Source: Tyto alba (lineage: Eukaryota > Chordata > Aves > Strigiformes > Tytonidae). Taken from it: a stretch of 64,000 bases of DNA. Where the stretch lies: the NCBI RefSeq assembly GCF_018691265.1, contig NW_024881282.1, positions 24,076,899 through 24,140,898 of the forward strand, read 5' to 3'. Positions 49,788 through 61,634 of the stretch are shown in pieces (the stretch's first letter is position 1; every line of letters begins with the position of its first letter). A program made the translations under genes and the position numbers. The notes beneath the pieces are model-generated. The model did not search any database. It was not told where the DNA came from and was given only the letters and a program-made list of their open reading frames with translations.

Positions 49788-51174
49788 GTAAGTAAAACGT
49801 GAAACATTTTACTAATACAGGACACTAAATAGTACCCTTTCTTTCCAGGAGAAATATTCTTCAATTACAAAAGGTGTGTGAAGCATTGATTGCCATTCTA
49901 GAAGATGCTGAATGTACTTCTGATTTCTATTCCTTCAGCACCCTAAGGTAGCAGGCCAAAACCCACAAATTATAGCCATACAGTTTGCTCAGTTTTACTG
50001 CTATTCACAAATAGTAAGCCTAGGAGCAATCAAAACACATAAATTATAAAAAAAAATACACAAAAAATGCTAGGGGAACTGGGCAGATAAGGACATAAAT
50101 AAATGGTAACAAGTATTTTAGTACATCTATAAACTCTTATTTGGGCTGTTTTATAAAATACTCACTTCCCGGGGCTGAGGATTCTTTTTTTAATTAAATA
50201 TTTTACACAGGGCTTGAATTCAAAAGTTTTCTTACTTCTTTAATTTGCAAAGATTCACCCTCATCTAAGAGTACATTGTATAGTTCCACTGGATTCAAAG
50301 TTGAAAAGCAAAACTACAAAATCTTTTTAAAAATTTTCACTCTGTGCCGTGTGTGTTTGCCTTAAAAAGCTGGCCAAAAGAGCCAAATAATATTTTTAAA
50401 TTCACACTGGTTTTTTATTAAGCAAAAGGAAAACATCAGGGTGTTTTAATTAATCTGAATGATTAATCTGAACAGCTTTCCTGAAATTCACTGTTTGATA
50501 TTTTTCTCCTGTGCTACACAATGACTCTGAGGAAGTCAACACACAGGGTAATGCTCAGTTCCTTTTTGTAGACCCCCCCAAGTGTCCAAGGGTAAACAGG
50601 TGATAAATGTGTCTTAAGTCATAACAGTAAGGGCAAAATTTAGGCAATCAGTTCAGTTGCCCACAGGTCAGATGTCAAGTCCTATTTGACATCTGCACGG
50701 CATCCCCACTCCAGAAAGTCTTTGGTCTCTCATGGGTCCTGCATTGTGTCTGCCTGCCCACATGGATGTCTCAGGTACTAGAGGACATGAAAATAATACT
50801 AGATGTGGTATTAGTCTGGAGAGACATTCTGCAAACCAAAAGCTAGTCTAGGCTGAGATAAGACTTTCTCCAGATCACAGTGACTGTGTCCACCACAGGC
50901 TTGAGCAGGGGCCCGTGTATAGGAGTCTGGTGCCATTGGAGATGCCCTTAGGTTTCTCTCCTACCTGGATGTCAGCTGCTAATCCCTAAGGTCACAGGCC
51001 TCTTGCAGGTCTTGTGTCTTATCAGACAATTTTACATGGACATCTCAAACAGGTCTCTCCAGGGCACCTGAAATGGTTTTTGATGGATAACTGAGTCAAT
51101 AATACAGCAGCTGTGCCAGAATAATTTCCTTCTAGATTCTTTTTAAAGTTGAATTACAGATCTTTGTTTCATTA
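49788..51174. other. RXFP2 intron sequence, nothing recognised
   Basis: Unique AT-rich intron sequence between the LRR9 exon and a CR1. Confidence 0.6.
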
Positions 51175-52690
51175 TGATGAGATGCATCTGCAGGTCCTGA
51201 GGGAACTGGCAGATGAAGTAGCTAAGCCACTATGCATCATATCTGAGAAGTCACAGCAGTCCAGCAAAATTCCTGCTAACTGGAAAAGGGGTTTCATAAT
51301 CCCCATTTTTAAAAAGGGAAATAAAGAGGACCCAGAGAACTACAGGCCAGTCAGTCTCATCTCTGTGCCTGGTAAGATCGTGGAGTGGATCCTCCTGGAA
51401 ACCGTGCTAGGGCACATGGAAAATAAGGAGGTGACTGGTGACAGTCAACATGGCTTCACTGAGGGTAAATCATGCATGATGATTTTGGTGGCCTTCTGTG
51501 ACAGGATTGCAGCCTTGGTGGGTAAGGGAAGAGCAACTGATTTCATTCACCTGGACTTGTGCAAAGCATTTGACACTGTCCCACGTGACATCCTTGTCTC
51601 AAAATTGGAGTGACATGGATATGATGGATGGACCACTCAGTGGATAAGGAATTGGCTGGATGGTCACACTCAAAGAGTTGTGGTCAACAGCTCAATGTCC
51701 AAGAGGAGAGTGGTGACAAGTGGCGTTCCTCAGGGGTCGGTGCTGGGACCGGCGCTGTTTAACATCTTTGTTGGTGACACAGACAGTGGGATTGAGCGCA
51801 CCCTCAGCAAGTTTGCTGACAACACCAATCTGTGTGGTGTGGTTGACACGCTGGAGGGAAGGGATGCCATCCAGAGGGACCTTGACAGGCTGGAGAGTTG
51901 GGCCTGTGCAAACCTCATGAAGTTCAACAAGACCAAGTGCAAGGTCCTGCACATGGATCAGGGCAAACCCATGCACAAATACAGGCTGGGTGATGAGTGG
52001 ATTGAGAGCAGCTCTGTGGAGATGGAATTGGGGGTATTGGTGGATGGAAAACTGACCAGCAGCCATCAATGTGCACCTGCAGCCCAGAAAGCTAACCATA
52101 TCCTGGGCTGCAAGAGAAGTGTGGCTGGCAGGTCAAGGGAGGGTATTCTCCCCCTCTACTCTGCTCTCGTGAGACCCCACCTGGAATATTACGTCCAGCT
52201 CTGGGGCCCCCAACATAAGAAGGAGATGGTCCAGAGGAAGTCCACAAAGATGATTGGGGGAATGGAGCACCTCCCTTATGAGGACAGGATGAGAGACCTG
52301 GGGTTGTTCAGCCTGGAGAAGAGAAGTCTCGGGGGAGATCTTATAGCGGCCTCCCAGTACTGAAAGTGGGCCTACAGGAAAGGTGAGGAAGGACTCTTTA
52401 TCGGTGAGTGTAGTGATAGGACAAGGGGTAATGTTCTAAACTGAAAGAGGGTAGATTTAGATTAGATTAGATATTAGATTGGATATAAGGACAAAATTAT
52501 TTCCTCTGAGTGTGGTGAGGCACTAGAACAGGTTGCCCAGAGCAGCTGTGGCTGCCCCCTCCCTGGAAGGGTTCAAGGCCAGGTTGGACGGGGCTGGGAG
52601 CCCCCTGGGCTGGGACGGGGCAGGGGGGTTGGAACTGGATGATCTTGAAGGTCCCTTCCAACCTGAACCATTCTATTATTCAGTGATTAT
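51175..52690 (+). mobile_element. CR1 LINE, 5'-truncated, nearly open reverse transcriptase
   Basis: It begins in the reverse transcriptase (ADEVAKPLCIISEK), continues NYRPVSLISVPGKIVEWIL and HGFTEGKSC to AFDTVPRDILVSKLE, has a TGA at 51611-51613 where the family has CGA, and resumes in the same frame through [30 protein letters not shown] and [14 protein letters not shown] to 52363. Only one stop interrupts about 400 codons. The second catalytic aspartate is asparagine (FADN), so it would be inactive. The 3' UTR with 'gatcttgaaggtcccttcca' ends near 52690. It lies in the RXFP2 intron between LRR9 and LRR10, same orientation as the receptor. Confidence 0.95.
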
Positions 52691-53489
52691 TATTCAAAGA
52701 ATTAAATGCAGCAACTATCAATATTCTAGCCCATAAGCTACCCCAGGAACTAGACAGTAATCATAAGACAGGACATTGTTTTGAATATGGATGGAGACAT
52801 GCTCTGCTGCTATAGAAACCTTGACCAGCATGGGAAAATGTAGTTATTTCAATCTGAGAGCACATTAACTGTGATAGATATGATACTGCTGATGTACTAG
52901 TACCACCTGTCTGCCTGTCAAAATGATTGCCTGATCTACATTTCCAACTGAGAACACGCAGTACAGAAACAAAGAATGTAAGAGAGACATGATGTCACAC
53001 ACCCACCCCCCACCCCTCCCTCCCCGAAATCTAACTAGGCTAGAATTAACCAGAACAAAGTGATTTCAGCAATCATTCATTTTTCTCGAAGCCTTGCTGA
53101 CAGGATGACAGGCGTTTTATTTCATGGGATAGACAGTGTATAATCCAAAAAAGAGCTTTTAAACTTTAAAATCTCAAGGGAAAAAAATGCCTCATCTCAG
53201 GCCAGGACAAGAGCTAAACCAAAATCTCAAAATTTGAGATTCTTGTCAAAAAGAATTGCACCCGTGTCTTCCTAGAAGTGAAACAGACAATACAACTGGG
53301 AATAGCTGAGGCAGGAACATCGACTAGGTTCTTTGGAAATACAGGAATTGTTGACCCTGGATTAGGTATCAAAGGCGTGTCCACCCTAGGACCAAAACCC
53401 TGGATTTTACAATTTGGAATTTAATCTTTTCCTATAAAGGACATAAGCATTCTTATAGTTTTATTCATGGAATCATAGAATTGTCTTAT
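52691..53489. other. RXFP2 intron sequence, nothing recognised
   Basis: Unique sequence with a short C-rich tract near 53000. No gene or repeat named. Confidence 0.6.
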
Positions 53490-53670
53490 TCATAGAATCA
53501 CAGAATCCTAGAATGTTTTGGGTTGGAAGGGACCTTGAAAGGTCATCTAGTTCAACCCCCCCCTGCCATGATCAGGGCCATCTTCAACTAGATCAGGTTG
53601 TTCAGAGCCCCGTCCAACCTGACCATGAATGTTTCCAGGAATGGGGCATCCACTACCCTTCTGGGCAACC
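53490..53670 (-). mobile_element. CR1 LINE 3'-end fragment
   Basis: Reverse-oriented CR1 terminus: 'catagaatcacagaatccta', 'ttgggttggaagggaccttg', then 'gttgttcagagccccgtcca', ending at 'ctgggcaacc'. About 180 bp, 5'-truncated. Confidence 0.9.
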
Positions 53671-56600
53671 TTGATACAGCCATAGTGATAACACTGTTTG
53701 TGTTGGTCATGAGGCCTGGGTAGATGCTACATACACATTGTCATATCTCTCAGAGGTTCCCTGCAGTTCTGTTTCTGGTACTCTTCACAAGTGCAGAAGT
53801 CATTACTCACCTCTGCTATCGGGGCTTTCAAATTCAGGCTTTCCTTTCCCATTTTACCAGATTAATATGTTCTTCCTAAACCATATTTGGAATCCTTGGG
53901 ATCAGATTTTTTTCTCCTTTCATCAAACTCATTTCAAGGGATATGATAATCCAAGTGCCTTTTATCTAAGCAGATCATCTGACTTGGTAATTCTGTTCTT
54001 TTTCTTTTTGGTTCAGTCGTGACGTTTCCTTTTCTAAAACAATCTAAATGTATATTTTGTACACTGTCTGCCATTTCTGTGAACCAGTTTCAGTTTATGC
54101 CAGCTGCATCATATGAATAGAATGGGTTTTGATTTTCATGTTACTAGAGCATCATTGGCAAGATACCAGCTTCTGTCACTCTTCCAGTATTTCACACACC
54201 TTTCCCTAAAATACAATTTGCGCAGATATTGTATCAAATCCCTTGAAATACTGTCACCCCACTGGTGAGGTGAAAATGATACACTGCAGTCCATGTATGT
54301 CAGTACCTGCACTGAGTGTCTACTGCAATGGACTCACTCAATATCGCAGGTTTCTGTTAGTGTTTTTGTCTTTCTTGGGTGGCTACAGTTGGCTTTGATT
54401 ATGTCAGGAGTTTCTCCTCCTGTTTCAATCACAGCTAATCAAACAATCTATTCCAGCAGCTTCTTTTCCTCTTCCATTACAGCCAAATGTGTTCTCTCAC
54501 TGTTTCTGGCCTTACTGGGTTTGCTAATCCTCCAGCACATGCACTCCTGACACTGGATTTGTAGATTGAAGGTCTATTGGGATGCTGCAGAATGAAGCCC
54601 TGCTTTCAGACACTTCAGGGAATGCTTACTGAATATATTCAGCACACAAAGTGCCCTTTCACGACTCTATCACCATCAGGATTTTATCAAGTTGAATGCT
54701 CTTAAGGCTCTCATTGCCAGTACTTGTTTTGCTTGCATGAGTGTAGTGTTATACAAACCTTTTCCTTTTACCGGTATTTAATATCACATTTCCCTGATGT
54801 ATGAAGAGTATGTCCTGCCCAGCCAGCAAGTCTCATTGAATCATGCCATGTCACAGACAAGGAAAGGGCTATATTTCTCTTTTTTTTTGTTGTCGTTTTC
54901 TGGGGTCATTTTAATTATTAGTGGTATTTCCTCATGATCTGTTTGGATAGCCACATACACCCACTGTTGTCCCATTCTTGTTTGTATTACAGCAGAACAG
55001 AAGTCAAAATTTTGTATAAGGTTTTTGTTTACAGGTGTCTCCAGTTGCCTGCCCCGAACCTCTACACCCTGTGCTTTCTTCTTGGCACATGACATGAGCA
55101 AAGCGGGTTGCCCCATGGCACTCCATACAAATATTTTTCAACGCTCTGCATCTCTCTTGCCTAGTGTAAAGCAGTCTACATCTGCTGCAAGCACACCACA
55201 TCTGCCCTTGACTATACCCTTCTCCTTCAGTTCTGTGTTCCTCTGCCACTTTTGGGGTGGGAGAGGGGAACCTACCTGCACACTGAATATCCTTCTGTCT
55301 CATCACATGCACACCATGACCAGTCCTAGTAGGTGTCTTTGGTCTCTATGCTCCATTTATGCTAAATATAACTATCTGGCCTAACTAGCTCACAAGAGAC
55401 AAAACAATGAAGCACTTTATGCCCACATCTTGGCCCTCTTCATTTTACCAATGCAGATATAACCTGAATGTTTTATGTGGTCTGGTTATTCGAATTAATA
55501 TTTTCTAATGTTAAATTTTCTGATATATTTTAGTCTATTTTTCTAAATAATTCCTCTCCGTGAGGCTCCCTCTGTAGTCAGCAGACAACAGGTAACTTTG
55601 CAGGACAAGAATCCTTTGACCTAGTCGTGTCTGAGGGGATGCTTCTCTCCACTGACTCTAAAGGAAACTCAGCTGCAGTCAAGTCTGATGTCAGGTGAAA
55701 CAGAACCCAGCCCAGATGCCTGAGTCTACAAAAAGAAAAAATAAATATTTAAACCAAAATCATCTTAGTGCTCTGGGTGGCTAATGGAGGAAGGACCAGG
55801 TCCTCATCTGCAAACACACACTCTCCAGTGATTTGTATTTCTAGTTGTACACACCACTGCTGAATCACTCACGGCTGCAGCTTCTGCTGCTGGGCAGCAC
55901 GTACCTACGGTTTGTGCAAACTCCAGAAACGTGACAAAATGCTCAGCTTCCCTCAGCCTACTAGACTGTCTGTATGTTTGTCTGTCCTTCCACAGGGAAG
56001 GTGTTTACAGCAGTTGCTTTCAGTAATTCAAACCCAAAATATCTTCAGTGTCCTTGTTTTTAACTCAGCTGGCCCACAGATACATCCCAGTACTTTGGAT
56101 TTCTCATCAAAAGCTTGAAGGTCAATCTTACCTTGAGCGATGGAGGGGAATTCTCTCTTCCCCAAGGAAAAGCTGAGAGAATTATGCATTTTGCCTTCTT
56201 GTCTTATTTCTTTCTCACTTCTGATTCTCATAGCAGAAGCTGTCTTTTATCTCTGCCTGTTCTGGGCTTATTAGTGCTTTCAGTTCTGTGAATCCTTTGT
56301 TAGTCGGAAGGGCAAGGTTTATAATAATAAGATTTTAAATCACACTGCTGTGAGCAGCTGAGCTTAGCACCCAGGGAAAGAGACAAAAACCTGTGCAATC
56401 ACTTCGTGTACTTCCCGTAATGGATGTTGCATCAGTTGTTGAATGGCATAACTACAAAGGGAGTTCAGGCTAAATTCACATCCTTATTACAGAACCTTCC
56501 AGTAAAAAGCTCAATGTGATGAACAGTTGTAGGGTCATTCCTAGTGAATATAGTCAGGATTTTTCCGTAACATAGTTTCTTTAGAACCTATGATTTAAGA

Positions 56601-57467
56601 AGAGGTTTTTTCATGTAATTCAAATTTTGATAACTATAGAAAGCCTTATTTCATATAATGTATTTACAGATCATAACATTTATATATTTTATACATACAT
56701 GTAACTGATTGACATTCTAAATATAAATGGAAGAATGTTTCAACATATGAGGAACATAGGAGAAACCTCTCCCACATGTATTTATACAAAATAAAACAAG
56801 GAATAATTAAGGGAGTGGGAGGTCCATACAGCAATGCCCCAAGCCATCCCATGGTGTTGCTTTTCCATATTAATTCCACTGGTAGCCCAATTTCTGCAAA
56901 AAATAGATGAAACTTTTCACTATTTTAAACAGATAAAGGAAACATACTCCTCATTTTGGTCCCTCATTTCTTGATCATATCACATCACTTCTTTTTCTTC
57001 CCTTCATACTTCTTTTTCTGGATGAATCAGAATAAATAAAACTGTTTTCTTACTTGGGAGTTACCGTAGCCTTAAGCTTGGCAAGCAGAAGTAGAATACC
57101 TCATTCATGTGCACCAAAATTAGGAAGTGAGTAAAGAAACAGAAAAGTGATTCTATTTTGGACACGAATAAAAGCCATATATGTTCATAGAGAAGATAGA
57201 ATGTGTGCTGCATGGACATCTTAATTTGCTGTCATAAAGCATGCCTTTTTCCTTTACAATATGTCACAGCTACGTGCCAATAGCACCAGGTGCCTCTGAG
57301 CTACAATCCCTGATCTGAGGCAAAGGGCTTTAGGAGTGTCACAATTTCACACTTACTGCCAGCCAGAATATATACTCAAATATCTCTTGCCTCTCTGAAT
57401 AATTAAAATGTCATTCTTGATGAGGAATCCTCAGGCTTAGTTTTTCCTTCTGATTTTGGTCTTTCAG
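53671..57467. other. RXFP2 intron sequence, nothing recognised
   Basis: About 3.8 kb of unique sequence between LRR9 and LRR10. Open frames up to 119 codons occur (55025-55384) without domain or splice support. Confidence 0.55.
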
Positions 57468-57523
57468 CCTAGAATCACTTCCAAATATTTATATTTGCTT
57501 ATTCTATGACATGAATGTAAGCA
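57468..57523 (+). pseudogene. RXFP2: RXFP2 remnant: LRR10 exon, shortened
   Basis: A good acceptor (ttttggtctttcag) precedes a frame reading LESLPNIYICLFYDMN, alignable to [20 protein letters not shown] with about three codons lost. PNI, F, M and N are in register. GTAAGC at 57517 may be a donor or may be coding (MNVSI aligned to MKNLSHI), in which case the true donor is lost. The position just before the hinge/TM1 exon fits. Confidence 0.65.
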
Positions 57524-58518
57524 TCTCTTTCAACTGTGAAATGTTCTTTCTGACTTTATTTCTAAAGAGCTCATATTATACTCTTTTCTCCACCCTTTAC
57601 TAATTCTTGAAAAATAAAACTCAAATCAGCTACTGTCCACTTACTTACCAGCAGATGGTGGATACAATCAATAGGACCGCATCAACATGCAAAATTTGAT
57701 AGATCATTGTTCATATATTTCACAGCTATAATTATATCAAATCAGAATTTTATTTGCAGAGCTATCCTTCATGTTTTATTTTTTTTATATACCATAACAT
57801 ATTTTTAGATCTTGAAGAAGTCAAGGGGATGTGAGGATACATTTCAAAACAACCTTGCTCTTGCAGGCTTTACTATATTAGAGATCTTACATCCTGTCCC
57901 ACAAGCCTCCTTTATGAGACCACTGTCACTGAAGCAGAGAACTATTTATTTGAATAATGTTCAAGGAACTGAAACATTTAAAATGTGATAATGTTCAATA
58001 CCAAATTTAAGTAATTTCACAGACATTCCACAGTCTGTTAGGTCAGGCAAAATCCTTCTGCCAAGGACAGTAAAAGATCGGCTTCTGAAGAACCTTAGCA
58101 TGAAGAACATCCACCTGCACCCTGAGAACAAACTAAGAGTAGTAAAGCAAAGATCTTACAAGGTTTGCAAAACCAAAAAATACATCAGCTCTGACCATTC
58201 CTCCCAAGTTGTACATGAACAAAGGGCAAAGCCCTAATTGCATATTACAGCAACCTGAAGAAAATCACGGGTGATTGCAGCCACTACTGCCATCATTGTT
58301 ACTGGGGACCAAGAGGACATGAACAGCTACCAACCTCCTAAGTAAATCCTCCCTTGATTTAGTACCTCTCACAACATGCCAGTTATATGCACTAGGAATT
58401 ATTTTGTTAAAATTTCTTCTCTGCCTGCTCCTTGCATCTAATTGCATAACTGATACACAACTGTGACATTGGCTTGTGTTTAACCAGCAGCATTACACGT
58501 TCATTTCTTTACTTTCAG
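57524..58518. other. RXFP2 intron sequence, nothing recognised
   Basis: Unique AT-rich intron between LRR10 and the TM1 exon. Confidence 0.6.
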
Positions 58519-58745
58519 CTACTTCAGAAAGTTTCACTTAGTGCTTCTATGCATTCCATGTGCAAATATGCACATCATTAACAGATGGGATTTCATCATT
58601 TGAAGATGTCTTATCTAACAATGTTCTGAGACATTTTTTGTAGGGGTCATAACTTGTATTACATGTTTTGGAAACCTTGCCATCAGAATGACATCAATTA
58701 TCAAAACAGAAAATGAGATGCACACCATGTCTATCAAAATTTTGT
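58519..58745 (+). pseudogene. RXFP2: RXFP2 remnant: hinge and TM1 exon, frameshifted
   Basis: After acceptor ...actttcag the reading is YFRKF (family YFKNF), an extra base near 58537-58540, then [16 protein letters not shown] and [14 protein letters not shown] (family [30 protein letters not shown]), a TAG at 58641-58643 at the TM1 tryptophan, an extra G, then VITCITCFGNLAIRM and ENEMHTMSIKIL (family VIAFITCFGNLFVIGM, ENTTHAMSIKIL). Two +1 shifts and one stop are therefore visible in the exon. The donor region reads acgtat, so the 3' splice border is ambiguous by two bases. Confidence 0.96.
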
Positions 58746-59164
58746 ACGTATTAAATTTATTCCTAATACATTGATTTGATTAGTACATTAGTAGAAGTAA
58801 TATATTAATATGGTATCATATACTACATTATGACATGTTATGTATAATACATAATATTATGTAATCTCAGTTTGCATTCTAGACACACACGGGTTTCAAA
58901 ACACTTTAAAATATTATGCATTATCTATTTTTGCACAATTTTCTGATATTTTAAATGAAAGTGTGTGTCAAAAAATAACCAAGGTCCTTCAATTCCTTGA
59001 CTTTAGGGAGTCAAGATGTATAGAAAGAAACTATGAAGCTTAAACATTTTACATTATAAATTACTACTATTCCTTCTGCATTAAAGATTATGGACAAGCT
59101 AGATAGCATTAGATTACTTATTGTCTGAATTTATTCTGTGATGTGTCAAATCATCATCATCTGA
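58746..59164. other. RXFP2 intron sequence, nothing recognised
   Basis: Very AT-rich intron with TA-rich tracts (about 58780-58865). Confidence 0.6.
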
Positions 59165-59247
59165 AGTGGTCAGGCAGTTGGACTAGATGATCCTTGTAGA
59201 TCCTTTCCAACAGAAATATTATATTCTATTCTATTATTCTATTCTAT
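59165..59247 (+). mobile_element. CR1 LINE 3' tail with ATTCT repeats
   Basis: 'caggcagttggactagatga' and 'tccttgtagatcctttccaa' lead into (ATTCT)n. This is the same tail type as at 6650-6712. A T-rich run follows at about 59264-59287. Confidence 0.8.
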
Positions 59248-59929
59248 TCTATCCTAATCTCCTCTTTTTTTTTTTTTTTTTTTTTTGGCACAGGAATTAA
59301 GTGTTTCTGTTATTTTTGAATTGTGTATTTCAAAATGTACTTCCAAATAATTGCACCATATCCTATCCATCAGGTGTTCCCAAATTAAGAACCCTTAAGC
59401 CAATAGAAATGTGAAGCCAAATTCATACTTACTGTGGCCAACTTATGGTGCAATATGGTGAGACTGCTTTCGGGTGATTAACCCTTTAAAAACATATGAG
59501 ATCTTTTATTATTTCTCCTCTCTTTGTTCCAGTTAGCCAAGCCTACAAACTCTGCTTTCTGTCTGCATGTTAACTTCACATGGGAAAGATTTTATCTTGC
59601 ATGACTTCAGATGCTTATGGTGCAGATGTCTATGAACTAGTCACTTTGCACTCTCTTTATAGTCGATGAATTGTGCAACTTACCTAATTCTAAATAAGAC
59701 ATCCAAAGTACACTTAATGAATCATGTCACAAAAGTATCTGTTGAATTCATTGACTGTAAAGACAGCCAAGGCATGACTGGCTCCAATCTTCAGCTTTGT
59801 AAACGGCTGAAGTCAGGTAAAATGAATTTACCTTGTTAATATATAGTGGACGTGTTAAATTAGAAGAGGTGAAACCCAGGCAAGATATCAGAGATCTTCC
59901 GTGTATTTATTATATAGTGCCATGTATAT

Positions 59930-60265
59930 ACTATATAGTACCATAGACCTGCCAGGTCTCACACACTCTGCCCAAGATTCTTTCAGCTTGCTCCCGGCTG
60001 AAACTCCACCACGGCAGCATCTGTACCCTGAGCAGTGCCCAGACACTGCTGTAGCTTCTTTCCAGGGCTGGCTGCCAAATAATGCAGCGATTCAGTATTC
60101 TGCTGCCTGCAAAAGCCACCGTGCTGGCCACAGCCAGGGAGCTCCACCCTGCACCGTCGCATGCTCACAGGGGCCCTGTTCGGCAACACTTCCACTCTGC
60201 CAGCCTGACACCAGCTTCCACTCTCCTGTTTGTGACCAGGGGGCTTATAGCCCCATAGTACATGA
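59930..60265. other. GC-richer unrecognised block in the last RXFP2 intron
   Basis: About 330 bp is distinctly more GC-rich than its flanks and keeps frames open on both strands (59901-60272 + and 59983-60345 -). On the minus strand 'ggggctataagcccc' contains a TATA-like core, so an LTR fragment of a family I do not know is possible. No termini or duplication were found. Confidence 0.3.
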
Positions 60266-60391
60266 ATTCTGAGCCACAAACACAGGGTTGAATCATTTTT
60301 AAATGCCAGCCAAGGTTTGGCTAAATACGTACGTATATAAAGCATTTGATTGCTATTTTGCAGTAAACTGTAAAATCTATTCCTTAAATAG

Positions 60392-60885
60392 GTGCTGATT
60401 GTCTAAAGGGGGTGTATTTGCTCTTCACTGGAGTTTTTGATGTTAGATACAGTATAAAAAATATGCTCTGCTGTGGATAGAAAGTTTACCATAACATATT
60501 ATGGGGTTCATCATCATGCTACCTACAGAGGTGTCAGTCCTGTTGTTGCCATATCTGACATTGGCAAAGTATTTCCCCTCAGTAATATCCATCCTGGAAA
60601 GCAGCAGACTGTAGTGATTTTTAGATCCATGTGGATTGCTAGATTTGCCATAGCAGTAATCCCATTCTGGGATGAGGACATTTTTGGAAATTATTACAGG
60701 GAAAATTGTTACATTGAATTCTGATTGAATAGAAGAAATTGGAAGCAATGGGGTTTTCCTTGATATATTTCTTGATAAGTTTAATCTTTACTATGTTATA
60801 ATTATTGATTAATATTATTTTACTAGAGAAACTGACAGTCAGTCTACAGAACCTTCAAAGACAGATGTACTTTTGACTATACTAT
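60392..60885 (+). pseudogene. RXFP2: RXFP2 remnant: TM2-TM5 exon, multiply frameshifted
   Basis: After ...cttaaatag the family sequence runs through four frames. First ADCLKGVYLLFTGVFDVRY (family ADCLMGVYLFFVGIFDIKY; stop TAG 60478). After a roughly 7-bp loss near 60450: [15 protein letters not shown] at 60492-60494 near the conserved ECL1/TM3 cysteine, [19 protein letters not shown], and AKY for EKF. After a roughly 13-bp loss near 60570: [31 protein letters not shown]. After a further shift near 60728: IEEIGSNGVFLDIFL (TM5 start). Similarity fades by about 60885 and a CR1 begins at 60965. TM6, TM7 and the tail are absent. Confidence 0.97.
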
Positions 60886-60964
60886 TAATGTTCATGTTGT
60901 AATACTTCCCAAAGGCCCACAAAAGGACCAGAGCCTCATGTGCAAATTATTATGGAATTGAAAA

Positions 60965-61558
60965 ATTGTAAAATCATGGAATGGTTTGGGTTGGAAGGGA
61001 CCATCAAAGGTCATCTAGTCCAACCCACCCTGCAATGACCAGGGACATCTTCAACCAGGACAGGTTGCTCAGAGCCCTGTCCAACCTTGAATGTTTCCAG
61101 GGATGGGGAATCTACCACTTCTCTGGGCAACCTGTTCCAGTGTTTCATCACCCTCATCATAAAAAATTTCTTCCTTATATCTAGTCTGAATAAATCTTCT
61201 TTTAGTTTAAAACCATTACCCCTTGACCTATCGCTACAGGGTCCTACTAAAAAGTCCCTCCCCATCTTTCTTATAGGCCCCCTGTAAGTATTAAAAGGCT
61301 GCTACAAGGTCTCCCCGGAGCCTTCTCTTCTTCAGGCTGAACAATCTCAACTCTTTCAGCCTGGCAGAGGTGTTCCAGCCCTTGCACCATTTTTGTGGCC
61401 CCCCTCTGGACCCACTCCAACAGGTCCATGTCTTTCCTGTGCTGAGGACTCCAGAGATGAACACAGTACTGCAAATGAGGTCTCATGAGAGTGGAGTAGA
61501 AGGGCAAAATCACCTCACTTGAACTGCTGGCCATGCTTCTTTTGATGCAGCCCAGGAT
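60965..61558 (-). mobile_element. CR1 LINE fragment
   Basis: Reverse-oriented CR1 with the 3' UTR at the left ('tggtttgggttggaagggac') and the reverse-transcriptase C-terminal region toward the right (minus-strand peptide LPFYSTLMRPHLQYCVHLW, 61271-61534). 5'-truncated at about 61558. It sits immediately after the last recognisable RXFP2 coding sequence. Confidence 0.93.
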
Positions 61559-61634
61559 TTTTTATTTATTTATTTTTTTTTCTGTCTGTGTCTCCTGAAG
61601 AATTTAGCATCCACTTGTAACAAATGCAAGTGTA

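Larger units (their letters stand above)
36607..60885 (+). pseudogene. RXFP2: RXFP2 unitary pseudogene (relaxin-family peptide receptor 2)
   Basis: Intact RXFP2 is a cell-surface leucine-rich-repeat GPCR. In mammals it binds INSL3 and signals through Gs/cAMP, and it is needed for gubernacular testis descent. In this window its exons are found on one strand, in family order and with family phase: LDLa, linker, cysteine cap, LRR1 to LRR10, hinge/TM1 and TM2-TM5. Each is listed below. Introns are present, so it is not a retrocopy. Lesions include destroyed donors at the linker, cap, LRR3, LRR5 and LRR7 exons, a lost acceptor at LRR9, stops in LRR7, TM1 and TM3, and frameshifts in LRR4, TM1 and TM2-TM5. 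TM6, TM7 and the tail are missing. RXFP1 is the nearest alternative. Residue-level similarity to RXFP2 in the LDLa, linker and TM3-TM4 segments favours RXFP2, judged from memory of the mammalian protein. Confidence 0.93.
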
